Notes: generated from the letters alone by a model not told the origin. 64,000 bases of DNA from Paraburkholderia oxyphila NBRC 105797 (GCF_000685075.1 NZ_BAYD01000049.1:1-64000); one strand, 5' to 3'. Positions 8,866-19,591 are shown, counted from the stretch's first letter. Program-made: numbers and translations.

Positions 8866-10173
8866 TCAAGCCGCCGGGTGTGGCAGCGCCGGCGACTCGC
8901 CACCCGCCTGAGCAAGGCGAACCCGCTCGCGCCGCGCCGCCAGCAGCGAGGCGAGCGAGATCGACAGTTTGTCGTTTTCGAGCGAGCCGAGCAGCGTGGC
9001 CGCGTCGATATCGCTCGATTTCAGTTGATACGCCAGCTCCTTGCGATCGATCACGAAGCGCGCGTAAATGCGCTCGACCGAGATGCGTGCGGGATTCGCG
9101 ACGAGCACGTAGTGCGGCTTCTCGCCGTCCTTTTCCAGCCGCCCGATCAGTTCGTCCTCTTCCAGATCCGCCACGATCCGCGTGACGGTCGAGAGGTCGC
9201 GCCGCAGCAGTTGCGCGAGCTGCTCGGCGGTGCTGCCCGGCTGGCCCGCATCGCGCGCATCCGCGAGCCCCGCGAGCAACTCGAGCGCGTCCAGCAGATC
9301 GCTGCCCGGAAAGCGCGGCCGGTTGAAGCGCCCGGTGCGGATCTCGGGCAACGCCGACGTGATCATCGCGCCCACGAGCGTGATGAACCAGCTCAGATAC
9401 ATCCACAACAGGAACATCGGCGCCGCCGCGAACGCGCCGTACACCGCCGTATACGTGGGGATGCGCCGCACGTACAGGCCAAAGCCCCGCTTGGCCAGCT
9501 CGAACGCGACGGCCGCCGCCACGCCGCCCACCACGGCGTCGCGCCACTCCACGCGGCAGTTCGGCAGATAGACGTAGAGCATCGTGAACGCGAGCGCCGT
9601 GAGCGGCACCGAAGCGCTGATGAGCAGCCAGTCGAACAGCATCGACACATGCTGCTCGGTGGCCAGCGCGGCCGAGCGCGTGAACAGATACGACGAGATC
9701 GAGAGGCTCACGCCGATCAGGATCGGCCCGAGCGTGAGAATGGCCCAGTACACCAGCACGCGCTGCGCGAGCGGACGCGCCTTGCGCACGCGCCAGATCA
9801 CGTTGAAAGCCGACTCGACCGTCATCATGGTCATGACCGAGGTGACGAACAGCACGATCATGCCCATCGTCGTGAGGCCCTTGGCCTTCGACGCGAACTG
9901 GTTGAGGTACATGAAGATCTGGCTGTTGATCTGCGCCGGCATCAGGTGGTCGGCGAGAAAGCCCTGCAGCGAGTTCTGGAACGACGCGAAGATGGGGAAC
10001 GCGGTGAACAGCGCGAACGCGACCGTGGCGAGCGGCACGAGCGAGAGCAAGGTCGTGAACGTGAGGCTGCCCGCCACCTGCGGAATGCGGTCTTCGCGGC
10101 TGCGCCGCGCCGCGAAGCGCGCGAGCCGCTTCACGATATCCAGATCGATCCGTAATGTCGACAACACGTCCAT
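8866..10173 (-). CDS. YihY/UPF0761 family inner-membrane protein with C-terminal extension
   Basis: A 435-residue protein. Residues about 30-290 carry about six membrane segments typical of the YihY family, once mis-assigned as RNase BN. The last 140 residues are soluble and contain a stretch that reads like a winged-helix (AEQLAQLLRRDLSTVTRIV), followed by a charged region. The start at 10173 has GGAGAG nine bases ahead; an alternative ATG lies at 10203. Divergent from the WrbA gene, 101 bases apart. Function unknown. Confidence 0.85.
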   Translation of the reverse strand: MDVLSTLRIDLDIVKRLARFAARRSREDRIPQVAGSLTFTTLLSLVPLATVAFALFTAFPIFASFQNSLQGFLADHLMPAQINSQIFMYLNQFASKAKGLTTMGMIVLFVTSVMTMMTVESAFNVIWRVRKARPLAQRVLVYWAILTLGPILIGVSLSISSYLFTRSAALATEQHVSMLFDWLLISASVPLTALAFTMLYVYLPNCRVEWRDAVVGGVAAAVAFELAKRGFGLYVRRIPTYTAVYGAFAAAPMFLLWMYLSWFITLVGAMITSALPEIRTGRFNRPRFPGSDLLDALELLAGLADARDAGQPGSTAEQLAQLLRRDLSTVTRIVADLEEDELIGRLEKDGEKPHYVLVANPARISVERIYARFVIDRKELAYQLKSSDIDAATLLGSLENDKLSISLASLLAARRERVRLAQAGGESPALPHPAA

Positions 10174-10245
10174 TGGCCTGCGCTCTCCAGACGGCGCCCC
10201 CATTTCCTGGAAAACTCGCGGAAAACTGGCGGCGAACCCAACCCC

Positions 10246-11326
<1,081 letters not shown>

Positions 11327-11342
11327 GCATGTAGATACGGGC

Positions 11343-11414
11343 GCCGCGCGGTCCGAATGCCGGCCTGACTCAGGCTCCGCCGCGCGGCCCGAATGCAGGT
11401 TCGACTCAGGGTCC
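11343..11414. repeat. Two imperfect 36-bp tandem copies after the DUF2069 gene
   Basis: Units start GCCGCGCGG(T/C)CCGAATGC at 11343 and 11379 with a handful of mismatches; a third, heavily degraded copy may begin at 11415. They lie in the 298-base spacer (11327-11624) between the DUF2069 gene and the FAD-linked oxidase, where no gene is evident. Confidence 0.5.
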
Positions 11415-11624
11415 GCCGCTCGATCCGGCAAATCGAGCCGGCTCGAATCGGCAACCAGTCGCAAACCCGCCCGCGCCCACCCGCAGCCCCTGCCCGCGTC
11501 TCCCCCACCCGGTCACCCGGCGTGTCAAACTAACTCTTTAGCCACAAACGATATCCGTGTCCCGGCTGCCGAGCGCAGGCACGCTCTCGCCCCGCCGCCT
11601 CGCCCCGGAGACACCTCAGCCGCC

Positions 11625-13061
11625 ATGACCGCAAGCACCGCACTCGCCCCGCAACTGTTCCTCGACGCCTGCGCCGCCGCCATCGGCGCGCAGCACGTGC
11701 TGACCGACGCCCACGACACCGCCCCCTACCTTGCCGACTGGCGCAAGCGCTACCAGGGCGCCGCGTGCGCCGTGCTGTGTCCCGCGAGTGCCGAAGAAGT
11801 CGCCGCCATCGTGAAGCTCGCGCGCGAGCATCGCGTCGCGCTCGTGCCGCAGGGCGGCAACACCGGCCTCGCGGGCGGCGCGACGCCCGACACGAGCGGC
11901 CGCGAGGCCGTGCTCAGCCTGCGCCGCCTCACCCGCGTGCGCGAGATCGATGCGCACAACAACACGATCACTGTCGAAGCGGGCGTGATCCTCGCCGAAA
12001 TCCAGGCGCGCGCCGCCGAAGCCGGGCGTCTGTTCCCGCTCTCGCTCGCCGCCGAAGGCAGTTGCACGATCGGCGGCAATCTCTCGACCAACGCGGGCGG
12101 CACCGGCGTGCTGCGCTACGGCAACACGCGCGAGCTATGCCTCGGCCTCGAAGTTGTGACGCCGCAGGGCGAACTCTGGGACGGCCTGCGCGGCCTGCGC
12201 AAGGACAACACGGGCTACGATCTGCGCGATCTGTTCATTGGCGCCGAAGGCACGCTCGGCATCATCACTGCCGCCGTCATGAAGCTGCACCCGCAACCGG
12301 CCGCGCGCGTCACGGCGCTCGCGGGGCTCGCGTCGGCCCACGCCGCGCTTGACTTCCTCGCGCTCGCGCAGCGCTTCGCGGGACCGCTCCTCACCGGCTT
12401 CGAGCTGATGTCGGACTTCTGCATGCAACTGGTCGGCCGGCATTTCCCGCAGCTGCGCTACCCATTCCAGCAGCGCCACGCGCAAGTCGTGCTGCTCGAG
12501 CTGTCCGATAACGAGAGCGAGGAGCACGGCCGCGCCCTCTTCGAGCGCCTCATGGAAACAGCGCTCGAAGAAGGACTCGTGGAGGACGCCGTCGTCGCGG
12601 AAAGCCTCGCGCAGTCGCAGGCGTTCTGGAACATCCGCGAGCACATTCCGCTCGCGCAGGCGCAGGAAGGGTTGAACATCAAGCACGACATCGGCGTGCC
12701 GATCTCGCGCATCGGCCATTTCATCGAGGAAACCGACGCCGAGATCGCGCGCGCGGTGCCGGGCGCCCGCATGGTCACGTTCGGCCATCTCGGCGACGGC
12801 AATCTGCACTACAACGTGCAGGCGCCCGAGGGCGGCGATTCGCAGGCTTTTCTCGCGGAAAACGAAAAAACCCTGAACCGCATCGTCTACGACAGCGTCG
12901 CGCGCCACCGCGGCACGATCAGCGCGGAGCACGGCCTCGGCCAGTTGAAGGTCGACGAGAGCGCGCACTACAAGAGCGAAGTCGAGCTCGCGCTGATGCG
13001 TGCGGTCAAGACCGCGCTCGATCCGCTGAATCTGATGAATCCGGGCAAAGTGTTGCGCTGA
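11625..13061 (+). CDS. FAD-linked oxidase (GlcD / D-2-hydroxyacid dehydrogenase family)
   Basis: A 478-residue flavoprotein of the vanillyl-alcohol oxidase fold. The N-terminal FAD-binding domain has VPQGGNTGLAGGATPD and SLAAEGSCTIGGN; the C-terminal cap domain has HLGDGNLHYN and EHGLGQLKVD, typical of D-lactate, D-2-hydroxyglutarate and glycolate dehydrogenases. The exact substrate cannot be read from the sequence. The frame is open upstream, but similarity begins at the ATG at 11625. The metallophosphoesterase gene follows after 17 bases. Confidence 0.88.
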   Translation: MTASTALAPQLFLDACAAAIGAQHVLTDAHDTAPYLADWRKRYQGAACAVLCPASAEEVAAIVKLAREHRVALVPQGGNTGLAGGATPDTSGREAVLSLRRLTRVREIDAHNNTITVEAGVILAEIQARAAEAGRLFPLSLAAEGSCTIGGNLSTNAGGTGVLRYGNTRELCLGLEVVTPQGELWDGLRGLRKDNTGYDLRDLFIGAEGTLGIITAAVMKLHPQPAARVTALAGLASAHAALDFLALAQRFAGPLLTGFELMSDFCMQLVGRHFPQLRYPFQQRHAQVVLLELSDNESEEHGRALFERLMETALEEGLVEDAVVAESLAQSQAFWNIREHIPLAQAQEGLNIKHDIGVPISRIGHFIEETDAEIARAVPGARMVTFGHLGDGNLHYNVQAPEGGDSQAFLAENEKTLNRIVYDSVARHRGTISAEHGLGQLKVDESAHYKSEVELALMRAVKTALDPLNLMNPGKVLR

Positions 13062-13078
13062 GCGCGCAAGGAGGCGAA

Positions 13079-13885
13079 GTGAAGGTCCGCGTGCTATCCG
13101 ACCTGCATCTGGAATACGACGAGCCGGACACGATCCCGCACGCGCAGGCAGACCTCGTCGTGCTTGCGGGCGACATCCACAATCACGGGCTCGGCTTGCG
13201 CTGGGCGGCGGAAACGTTCGATCCGCAGGTGCCCGTGATCTATGTGCCGGGCAATCACGAGTACTACGACGGCGAACTCGGCGCGCTCGAAGCGGCCATG
13301 CGCGACGCCGCCGCGACGCTCGACAACGTGCACTACCTGAACAACGGGACTTATGTTGATCCGGCGGGCCGCTTTCGGGTGCTCGGCACGACGCTGTGGG
13401 CCGATTTCACGCTCTTCGGCGCCGACGATGCGACACGCGACGCAGCGATCGAGGCCGCGAAGCGCGTGATGCTCGACTTTCGCGGGCTGATTCAGGTCTC
13501 GTGGCCCGCGAGCCCCGAGGCCGCCGCGCGCGACTTCACGCCCGCGGACTCGATCGCCCTGTACGCGCAGGCACGGGCATGGCTCGAAGCGGAGCTGGCC
13601 AAGCCGTTTGCCGGCAAGACGGTCGTCGTCACGCATCATGCGCCGCATCGGCTGAGCCTCGCGGCGCGCTACGCGGAAGATCTGGTGTCGGCGGGATTCG
13701 TGAGCGATCTGGGCGCGCTGCTGGGCCCGCCCGCCGCGCTCTGGGTGCACGGCCACACGCATACGTGCTTCGACTACACGGTGGACGGCACGCGCGTGGT
13801 GTGCAACCCGCGCGGCTATCGCGACCGGCGCACCGGCCAGCCGGAGAATCCGGCCTTCGCGTGGGACAAGGTAGTGGAAATCTGA
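13079..13885 (+). CDS. Calcineurin-like metallophosphoesterase
   Basis: A 268-residue phosphoesterase with all dinuclear-metal motifs: DLH (Asp8, His10), GDIH, GNHE, THH and HGHTH. Starts with GTG at 13079, set by a perfect AAGGAGG six bases before. It follows the FAD-linked oxidase closely and is probably cotranscribed. The substrate (phosphodiester or phosphomonoester) is unknown. Confidence 0.88.
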   Translation: MKVRVLSDLHLEYDEPDTIPHAQADLVVLAGDIHNHGLGLRWAAETFDPQVPVIYVPGNHEYYDGELGALEAAMRDAAATLDNVHYLNNGTYVDPAGRFRVLGTTLWADFTLFGADDATRDAAIEAAKRVMLDFRGLIQVSWPASPEAAARDFTPADSIALYAQARAWLEAELAKPFAGKTVVVTHHAPHRLSLAARYAEDLVSAGFVSDLGALLGPPAALWVHGHTHTCFDYTVDGTRVVCNPRGYRDRRTGQPENPAFAWDKVVEI

Positions 13886-14272
13886 GCGCCGCGCCGCCCG
13901 GTGGCAACGGGCCTGGCAGGCGCAGCGGGCACGGCCGGAGACAGCGCCCGCTCAAGAAGACGATCGGCGGACGATCAGCGCTGGCCGCGGGAGCGGTCGG
14001 CGGCGCGCTGTGCGCGCAGGGTGACGGGCTGAAGCTGGGCGCGGCGCATGCGCAGCAAGTCGCGTGACGCGGCGATGCCGATCAGGCCCATCATCACGGC
14101 GATGCCGAACATCAGATGCGTATCCATGGAAAACCTCGGGTTCTGGCGGATTGACGTTTCAGTTCCGCTACCTTACCAAGCCGCCGCGCTGGCGTGCGTA
14201 AGGAAGTGTTGCCATAACCCGAAGCTGTAACAGGCTGTCACAGCGCACTGCCAGCCTTGCATGCGCCGTCGG
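13886..14272. other. Gap between the metallophosphoesterase and LysR genes
   Basis: 387 bases with no large gene. The only candidate is the 50-residue minus-strand frame at 13975-14127. The rest, including the AT-richer part at 14150-14240, shows no recognisable element. Confidence 0.4.
13975..14127 (-). CDS. Candidate small membrane protein, 50 residues
   Basis: In a 387-base gap without annotated genes, the minus strand has an ATG at 14127 and TGA at 13975. The predicted peptide has one hydrophobic helix with many methionines (about residues 5-20, MFGIAVMMGLIGIAA) followed by an arginine-rich tail. CGAGG lies seven bases upstream of the ATG. It would be transcribed in the same direction as, and downstream of, the LysR gene. 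Only composition and ribosome binding site support it; conservation is untested. Confidence 0.4.
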   Translation of the reverse strand: MDTHLMFGIAVMMGLIGIAASRDLLRMRRAQLQPVTLRAQRAADRSRGQR

Positions 14273-15211
14273 TCAGGTCCGCGCGAACTGGCGCAACTCG
14301 GCCTGATCTTCCGCCAGCGTCGCGGGCAGCTTTTCGCGCAGCAGCTCGACCCACGTGCGGATCTTCGCGTCGAGATACTGGCGCGACGGATACATCGCGT
14401 AGACATTCATCTCCTGCGACTTGTACTCGGGCAGGATCCATACGAGCTCGCCGCTGCGCAGCCCGCTGATGGCCGAATAGATCGGCAGCAGCCCGACGCC
14501 CATCCCCTCGCGCACCGCCACTGCCAGCGCTTCGGCCACATTCACCTGGAACGTGGCGGCGCCAAGGTCGATCGTTTCGTCGCCGCCTGGCCCCGTGAAA
14601 TCCCACTGTGACGCCGGAAACACCGGCGTCACCATCTGCAGGCAGCGATGATTCGCGAGATCGCGCGGCGTCTGCGGCACGCCGTGACGCTCGAGGTAGG
14701 ACGGTGACGCGCACGCGATGCTGAACGCGCTCGTCAGACGCTGCGAGACGAAGCCCGAATCCGGCAGATCGGTGGCCAGCACGAGCGCAACGTCGTAACC
14801 CTCGTCGAGCAGGTCCGGCATGCGCTGGGCGAGCGTGAGGTCCACGTGCACGTCCGGATAGCGCTGCTGATACTGCCCCACCGCCGGCACCACATAGTGC
14901 TGGCCGAAGCTCGTCATGGCATGGACCTTGAGCTTGCCGGAGGGACGCGCATGCGCATCGCCGGCTTCGGCCTCCGCCTGGTCCACATAGGCCAGGATCT
15001 GCTCGCAACGCTGCAGATAGCGCTCGCCGGCCTCGGTGAGCGCGATGCGGCGCGTCGTGCGATTCAGGAGCCGAGTACGCAAGTGGGCCTCCAGATCGGA
15101 GACCGCGCGCGACGCGTAAGCCGTCGTCGTATTCAGGTACTGGGCGGCGCCGGTGAAGCTGCCGGCCTCGACCACCCGCACGAATACCCGCATGTTCTGA
15201 AGCGTATCCAT
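14273..15211 (-). CDS. LysR-type regulator of the adjacent efflux operon
   Basis: A 312-residue regulator: N-terminal winged helix-turn-helix (about 1-60, with FTGAAQYLNTTTAYASRAVSDLE) and a C-terminal periplasmic-binding-like sensor domain. The frame opens at 15247, but the family normally starts at MDTLQNMRVF, so 15211 is chosen. It is divergent from the NodT/FUSC/DUF1656/HlyD operon, an arrangement like AaeR-aaeXAB, so it probably activates that pump in response to an aromatic or similar ligand. Confidence 0.88.
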   Translation of the reverse strand: MDTLQNMRVFVRVVEAGSFTGAAQYLNTTTAYASRAVSDLEAHLRTRLLNRTTRRIALTEAGERYLQRCEQILAYVDQAEAEAGDAHARPSGKLKVHAMTSFGQHYVVPAVGQYQQRYPDVHVDLTLAQRMPDLLDEGYDVALVLATDLPDSGFVSQRLTSAFSIACASPSYLERHGVPQTPRDLANHRCLQMVTPVFPASQWDFTGPGGDETIDLGAATFQVNVAEALAVAVREGMGVGLLPIYSAISGLRSGELVWILPEYKSQEMNVYAMYPSRQYLDAKIRTWVELLREKLPATLAEDQAELRQFART

Positions 15212-15300
15212 AACCATCCTCTGACTGACGGACGAATTGTTACACATTTCGCAAAGTCGATTATCTCATATCGCGTAAGAATGCCTTGCATCCTTACCGG

Positions 15301-15329
15301 TTATTCGCCAATCGGGCAAAAAATATAAT
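15301..15329 (+). promoter_or_regulatory. Probable promoter of the efflux operon
   Basis: TATAAT at 15324-15329 with a weak -35 (TTATTC, 15301-15306) at 17-base spacing, 37 bases before the NodT GTG start. A weak -35 is typical of a LysR-activated promoter. The LysR gene starts 90 bases upstream on the other strand. Confidence 0.55.
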
Positions 15330-15366
15330 GTCGTACGTCAATCTACGCATGGAAAAGGAGTAAATC

Positions 15367-17037
15367 GTGCAGTCTCCGGTACCGAAAGGACTAGCCGCAC
15401 TCACGGTTCTTACGTTCTCGTTGATAATCGCGGGCTGCGCCAGTACCGGGGGAATCGCACCGCAAGCGAAGCACACGGACGCGTCCGAACTCGACGCCGG
15501 CTCGGCCATCCGCGCCGCCGACACGGACGCCCAATGGCCCGTCAGCGACTGGTGGAAGAGCTACAACGACCCGCAGCTGAACGCCTGGATCGAAGCCTCG
15601 ATCGCGGACAACCCGTCGCTCGCGGCCGCGCAGGCGCGCGTGCGTGAAGCGCGTTCGATGGCCGGGGTGGCGCAAGCGGGGCTCCTGCCCCAGATCAACG
15701 GCAGCATGTCCGTGCAGCGCCAGCAATGGGCCGACAACGTCTATTACGGACCGGGCCCGCTCGCCGGCGCGAACACCTGGAACAACACGGCCACGCTCGG
15801 CCTGTCGTACCACCTCGATCTCTGGGGCCAGGACAAGAACAATGCCGAGCGCGCGCTCGACATGGCGCACGCGAGTGCCGCCGACGCGCGCGCCGCGCAG
15901 CTCGAGCTCGAAGTGAACGTGACGCGCGCGTACATCGATCTCTCGATGAACTACGCGCTGCTCGATATCGCCAAGCAGACGCTCGCCGAGCAGCAGAAGA
16001 TTCTGACGCTCGCGCAAAAGCGTCTCGCGGGCGGCATCGGCACGCAGCTCGAAGTGAGCCAGGCCGAAACGCCGCTGCCCGAATACGAGCGCCAGATCGA
16101 CGCGCTCGAGGAAGCCATCGCGCTCGGCAAGAACCAGCTCGCCGCGCTTGCGGGCAAGGGCCCCGGCGCGGGCGAGTCGATCCAGCGCCCGGCGCTCTCG
16201 CTCGGCGCGCCTGCGGGCCTGCCCTCGGCGCTGCCGGCCGAGCTGATCGGCCATCGCCCCGACGTGGTCGCGGCGCGCTGGACCGTCGCCGCGCAGGCGC
16301 GCGGCATCGACGTCGCGAAGGCCGACTTCTACCCGAACATCAATCTGCTCGTCTCGATGGGCGGCTATGCGGCAGGCGGCCCGCTGTTCCAGTTCCTCAA
16401 GTCGATGAGCGGCAGCTACGCGGGCGGCCCCGCCCTCTCGCTGCCGATCTTCGACGGCGGGCGCCTGCGCGCGCAGCTCGGCGCGCAATCGGCCGCTTAC
16501 GACATCGCGGTCGAGCAGTACAACCAGACGCTCGTGACCGCGCTCAAGGAGATCGCCGACCAGGTCGTACGCATGCGCTCGCTCGCCACGCAGGAGGACG
16601 ACGCGCATCGCTCGGTCGCGGCCGCGCAGCGCAACTACGACCTCTCCGAGGCTGGCTTCCGGCGCGGGCTCAGCGACTACGTCAACGTGCTGATTGCGCA
16701 GACCCAGCTCCTGCGTGCGCAGGAAGGTGTCGCGCATATCCAGGCCGAGCGGCTGGCCGCGCATGCCACGCTCGTGGCTGCGCTGGGCGGCGGCTTGATT
16801 GACCCAGCGGCCGATCCTGCAACGGCGGGACCGACGCAAGCCGAGCAACTGCCCGCGCACGGCAAGAAGACACGCGACGTGCCGCTGATGCCCGCTGCGC
16901 TGCTCGCGCCGAAGCTGCCTGATGTGGATGCGGATGCAACCAGCGCCGCCAGGACGGCCAACGCGTCGCAAGCTGGCGCGGATCACACCGCGGCCGGCAC
17001 AGGCGCCCCGGCCAACACCGCGGCCAGCGCGCACTGA
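15367..17037 (+). CDS. NodT-family outer-membrane efflux lipoprotein
   Basis: The 556-residue outer-membrane channel of a tripartite pump. A lipoprotein signal peptide ends with the lipobox IIAGC (Cys24). Two TolC-like repeats follow, up to about residue 475. The last 80 residues are Ala/Thr-rich and low in complexity, longer than most NodT proteins. Starts with GTG at 15367 behind AAAGGAG. First gene of a four-gene operon with the FUSC protein 11 bases downstream. Confidence 0.92.
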   Translation: MQSPVPKGLAALTVLTFSLIIAGCASTGGIAPQAKHTDASELDAGSAIRAADTDAQWPVSDWWKSYNDPQLNAWIEASIADNPSLAAAQARVREARSMAGVAQAGLLPQINGSMSVQRQQWADNVYYGPGPLAGANTWNNTATLGLSYHLDLWGQDKNNAERALDMAHASAADARAAQLELEVNVTRAYIDLSMNYALLDIAKQTLAEQQKILTLAQKRLAGGIGTQLEVSQAETPLPEYERQIDALEEAIALGKNQLAALAGKGPGAGESIQRPALSLGAPAGLPSALPAELIGHRPDVVAARWTVAAQARGIDVAKADFYPNINLLVSMGGYAAGGPLFQFLKSMSGSYAGGPALSLPIFDGGRLRAQLGAQSAAYDIAVEQYNQTLVTALKEIADQVVRMRSLATQEDDAHRSVAAAQRNYDLSEAGFRRGLSDYVNVLIAQTQLLRAQEGVAHIQAERLAAHATLVAALGGGLIDPAADPATAGPTQAEQLPAHGKKTRDVPLMPAALLAPKLPDVDADATSAARTANASQAGADHTAAGTGAPANTAASAH

Positions 17038-17048
17038 GGCACGCGAAG

Positions 17049-19352
17049 ATGCAAGCATCCTCTCCCTCCCCGGCGCAACCGGGCACCCAGCGCATCCTCC
17101 AGGCATTCGCCGACTGGGCTCGCACCGACGGCCTCGTCTGGATCTATCTCATCAAGACGATCGCCGCCGCCCTGCTCGCGCTCGGCGTCGCGATGAAGCT
17201 CGATCTGCCCGGGCCGCGCACGGCCATGACGACCGTGTTCATCGTGATGCAGCCGCAAAGCGGCCCGGTGTTCGCGAAGAGCTTCTACCGGCTTTGCGGC
17301 ACGCTGGTCGGCCTCGTGGTCATGCTCGCGCTGATCGGCCTGTTCGCCCAGCAGCCCGAGCTCTTCATCGCCAGCACGGCGCTGTGGGTCGGCATCTGCA
17401 CGGCGGGCGCCGCGCGCAACCGCAACTTCCGTTCGTACGGCTTCGTGCTCGCGGGCTATACGGCCGCGCTGATCGGCATTCCGGCCTCGCAGAACCCCGA
17501 CGGCGCCTTCATGTCGGCCATGACGCGCGTGGCCGAGATCTCGATCGGCATCCTCGCCTCGGGCTTCGTGAGCGCCGTGGCGTTTCCGCAATTCACCGGC
17601 GAGGCGCTGCGCTCGACCGTGCGCCGCCGCTTCTCGTCGTTCGTCGACTACGTGTCGGCGGCGCTCGGCGGCCGCGTCGATCGTTCGCAGATCGAAGCGA
17701 CCAACGCGCGCTTCGTGGTCGATATCGTCGGCCTCGAGGCGAGCCGCAGCAACGCCGTGTTCGAGACGCCCGACTCGCGCATGCGCTCGGGGCGTGTCGC
17801 GCGCCTGAACACCGAGTTCATGGCCGCATCGACACGCTTTCACGCGCTGCACCAGTTGATGAACCGCCTGCGCGACCAAGGCTCGACGGTCACGGTCGAC
17901 GCGCTCGAACCGTACTTCCGGGAGATCGCGCCGCTCTTCGACAAGGCAGGCGAGCCCGTGCTCACCGCGGCCGATGCAGTACATGTGTCGAAGCAACTCG
18001 AGGACTATCGCGCAACGCTGCCCAAGCGCGTGCGCGAGACGCGCGTGCAGCTCGAAGCCGATCTCGACAGGCAAGGCAAAGACGCGGACATCCGCGCCGC
18101 GCGTCTGCTCGACTTCGACACGGCCACCGAGCTCCTTTACCGCTTCGTGGCGGATATGAACGAGTACACGGCGACCTACGCCTCGCTCGCCGTCGACACG
18201 CATGCGCGCGAGAAGTGGGTCGCGCGCTACGTGCCGAAGACCGACCTGATCGCAGCCGGCGTATCGGGCCTGCGCGCGGCGATCGTCATCGGCCTGCTCG
18301 GTGCGTTCTGGATCGCCACTGCGTGGCCGAGCGGCACGACACTCGTGCTCACCGCCGCGGCCACCTGCGCGCTCGCCTCCTCCTCGCCGCAGCCCGCACG
18401 CATGGCGGCCCAGATGGCGGGCGGCACGGCGCTCGCGACGCTCGTCGGCATGATCCTCACGTTCGGCGTGTTCCCGCACATCGACGGCTTCCCGCTGCTG
18501 TGCGTCGCGCTCGCGCCGGCGCTGGCGTTCGGCGTGTTCCTCACGACGCGCCCCGCGTACGCGGGCTACGGCGTGGGCTACTGCATCTTCCTGTGCTTTC
18601 TCGCAGGCCCGGACAACGTCGTGCAGTACAACCCGATCAGCTTCATGAACGATGCACTCGCGCTCGTGCTCTCGATGATCGTCACGGCGCTCGCGTTCGG
18701 CGCGATCCTGCCACCGTCCGCGCCGTGGCTGCGCAAGCGCCTGCTCGCGAGTCTGCGCGGCCAGGCCGTGCACGCATGCCGCGCTCGCCTCACCGGCCTC
18801 GCGGGCCTGCGCAACCGCTTCGAGAGCGGCGCGCGCGACCTCGTGTTCCAGTTGCACGCGCTCGCCGGCAACGATCAGGTCTTGCGCCAGGACACGCTGC
18901 GCTGGATGTTCGCGACGCTCGAGATCGGCAATGCCGCGATCGATCTGCGCGAGGAACTGGCCGCGGTATCGGCAGAATCGGCACCAACCGCCTCGCATGC
19001 GGGCACGACGGACCCGCTCGCGGCGAACACCGCATGGCGCGACGCCACCACGGCGACGCTCAAGGCCGTGAGCGCGCTGTTCGCGCGCCCCGACGCGCAC
19101 CGCCACGCCACCGCGCTCGCCGCGACCCGCGCGGCCATCGCGGCCTGCCAGCGCGTGCTCGAACAGATCGTGCGCGACGACGCGCCGCGCGAAACGCGGC
19201 ATCGGCTGCAGCGCATCCTGAGCCATCTGCATTTCATCCGCACCGCGCTGATCGACCCGCAATCACCGTTCGCCGCGTACGTGGACCCGCGCGCGGGCCA
19301 TGCTGCGGACAACCCTCCCGACAACACGCAAGGAGTGAATCATGCCGCGTGA
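17049..19352 (+). CDS. FUSC-family inner-membrane efflux protein (AaeB-like)
   Basis: A 767-residue protein with two clusters of transmembrane helices (about 30-190 and 400-555) separated by and followed by soluble regions, the FUSC/AaeB arrangement. In E. coli AaeAB exports hydroxylated aromatic acids. Its last codons overlap the DUF1656 gene by 11 bases. Confidence 0.9.
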   Translation: MQASSPSPAQPGTQRILQAFADWARTDGLVWIYLIKTIAAALLALGVAMKLDLPGPRTAMTTVFIVMQPQSGPVFAKSFYRLCGTLVGLVVMLALIGLFAQQPELFIASTALWVGICTAGAARNRNFRSYGFVLAGYTAALIGIPASQNPDGAFMSAMTRVAEISIGILASGFVSAVAFPQFTGEALRSTVRRRFSSFVDYVSAALGGRVDRSQIEATNARFVVDIVGLEASRSNAVFETPDSRMRSGRVARLNTEFMAASTRFHALHQLMNRLRDQGSTVTVDALEPYFREIAPLFDKAGEPVLTAADAVHVSKQLEDYRATLPKRVRETRVQLEADLDRQGKDADIRAARLLDFDTATELLYRFVADMNEYTATYASLAVDTHAREKWVARYVPKTDLIAAGVSGLRAAIVIGLLGAFWIATAWPSGTTLVLTAAATCALASSSPQPARMAAQMAGGTALATLVGMILTFGVFPHIDGFPLLCVALAPALAFGVFLTTRPAYAGYGVGYCIFLCFLAGPDNVVQYNPISFMNDALALVLSMIVTALAFGAILPPSAPWLRKRLLASLRGQAVHACRARLTGLAGLRNRFESGARDLVFQLHALAGNDQVLRQDTLRWMFATLEIGNAAIDLREELAAVSAESAPTASHAGTTDPLAANTAWRDATTATLKAVSALFARPDAHRHATALAATRAAIAACQRVLEQIVRDDAPRETRHRLQRILSHLHFIRTALIDPQSPFAAYVDPRAGHAADNPPDNTQGVNHAA

Positions 19353-19542
19353 CGTTGCGTTTCTCGATGCCTACATTCCGGCGATCGTCCTGCTCTTCAT
19401 CCTGGGCGCGGCGCTCACCTGGGTGCTCGATTCCGTGCTGGCCCGAACCGGCCTCTACCGGATCGTGTGGCACCCCTCCCTCTTTCGCGTGAGCCTGCTC
19501 GTGGTCGTGTGCTGCGTGCTGGGGCTCGCCGTATACCGCTGA
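19342..19542 (+). CDS. DUF1656 small membrane protein (AaeX-like)
   Basis: A 66-residue protein with two hydrophobic helices (about 11-30 and 48-64), the usual companion of FUSC pumps. AAGGAG lies inside the end of the FUSC gene and the two overlap by 11 bases. Its role in the pump is not established. Confidence 0.9.
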   Translation: MPRDVAFLDAYIPAIVLLFILGAALTWVLDSVLARTGLYRIVWHPSLFRVSLLVVVCCVLGLAVYR

Positions 19543-19591
19543 AACACGCTGACATAGCGCTGAAAAACGCTGAACCGGATTCAAACGCATC

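Noticed and set aside
16922-19492. 856-residue open frame on the plus strand and a 759-residue one on the minus strand
   Set aside because: Both overlap the FUSC gene in other frames and have Arg/Ala/His-rich shadow composition.
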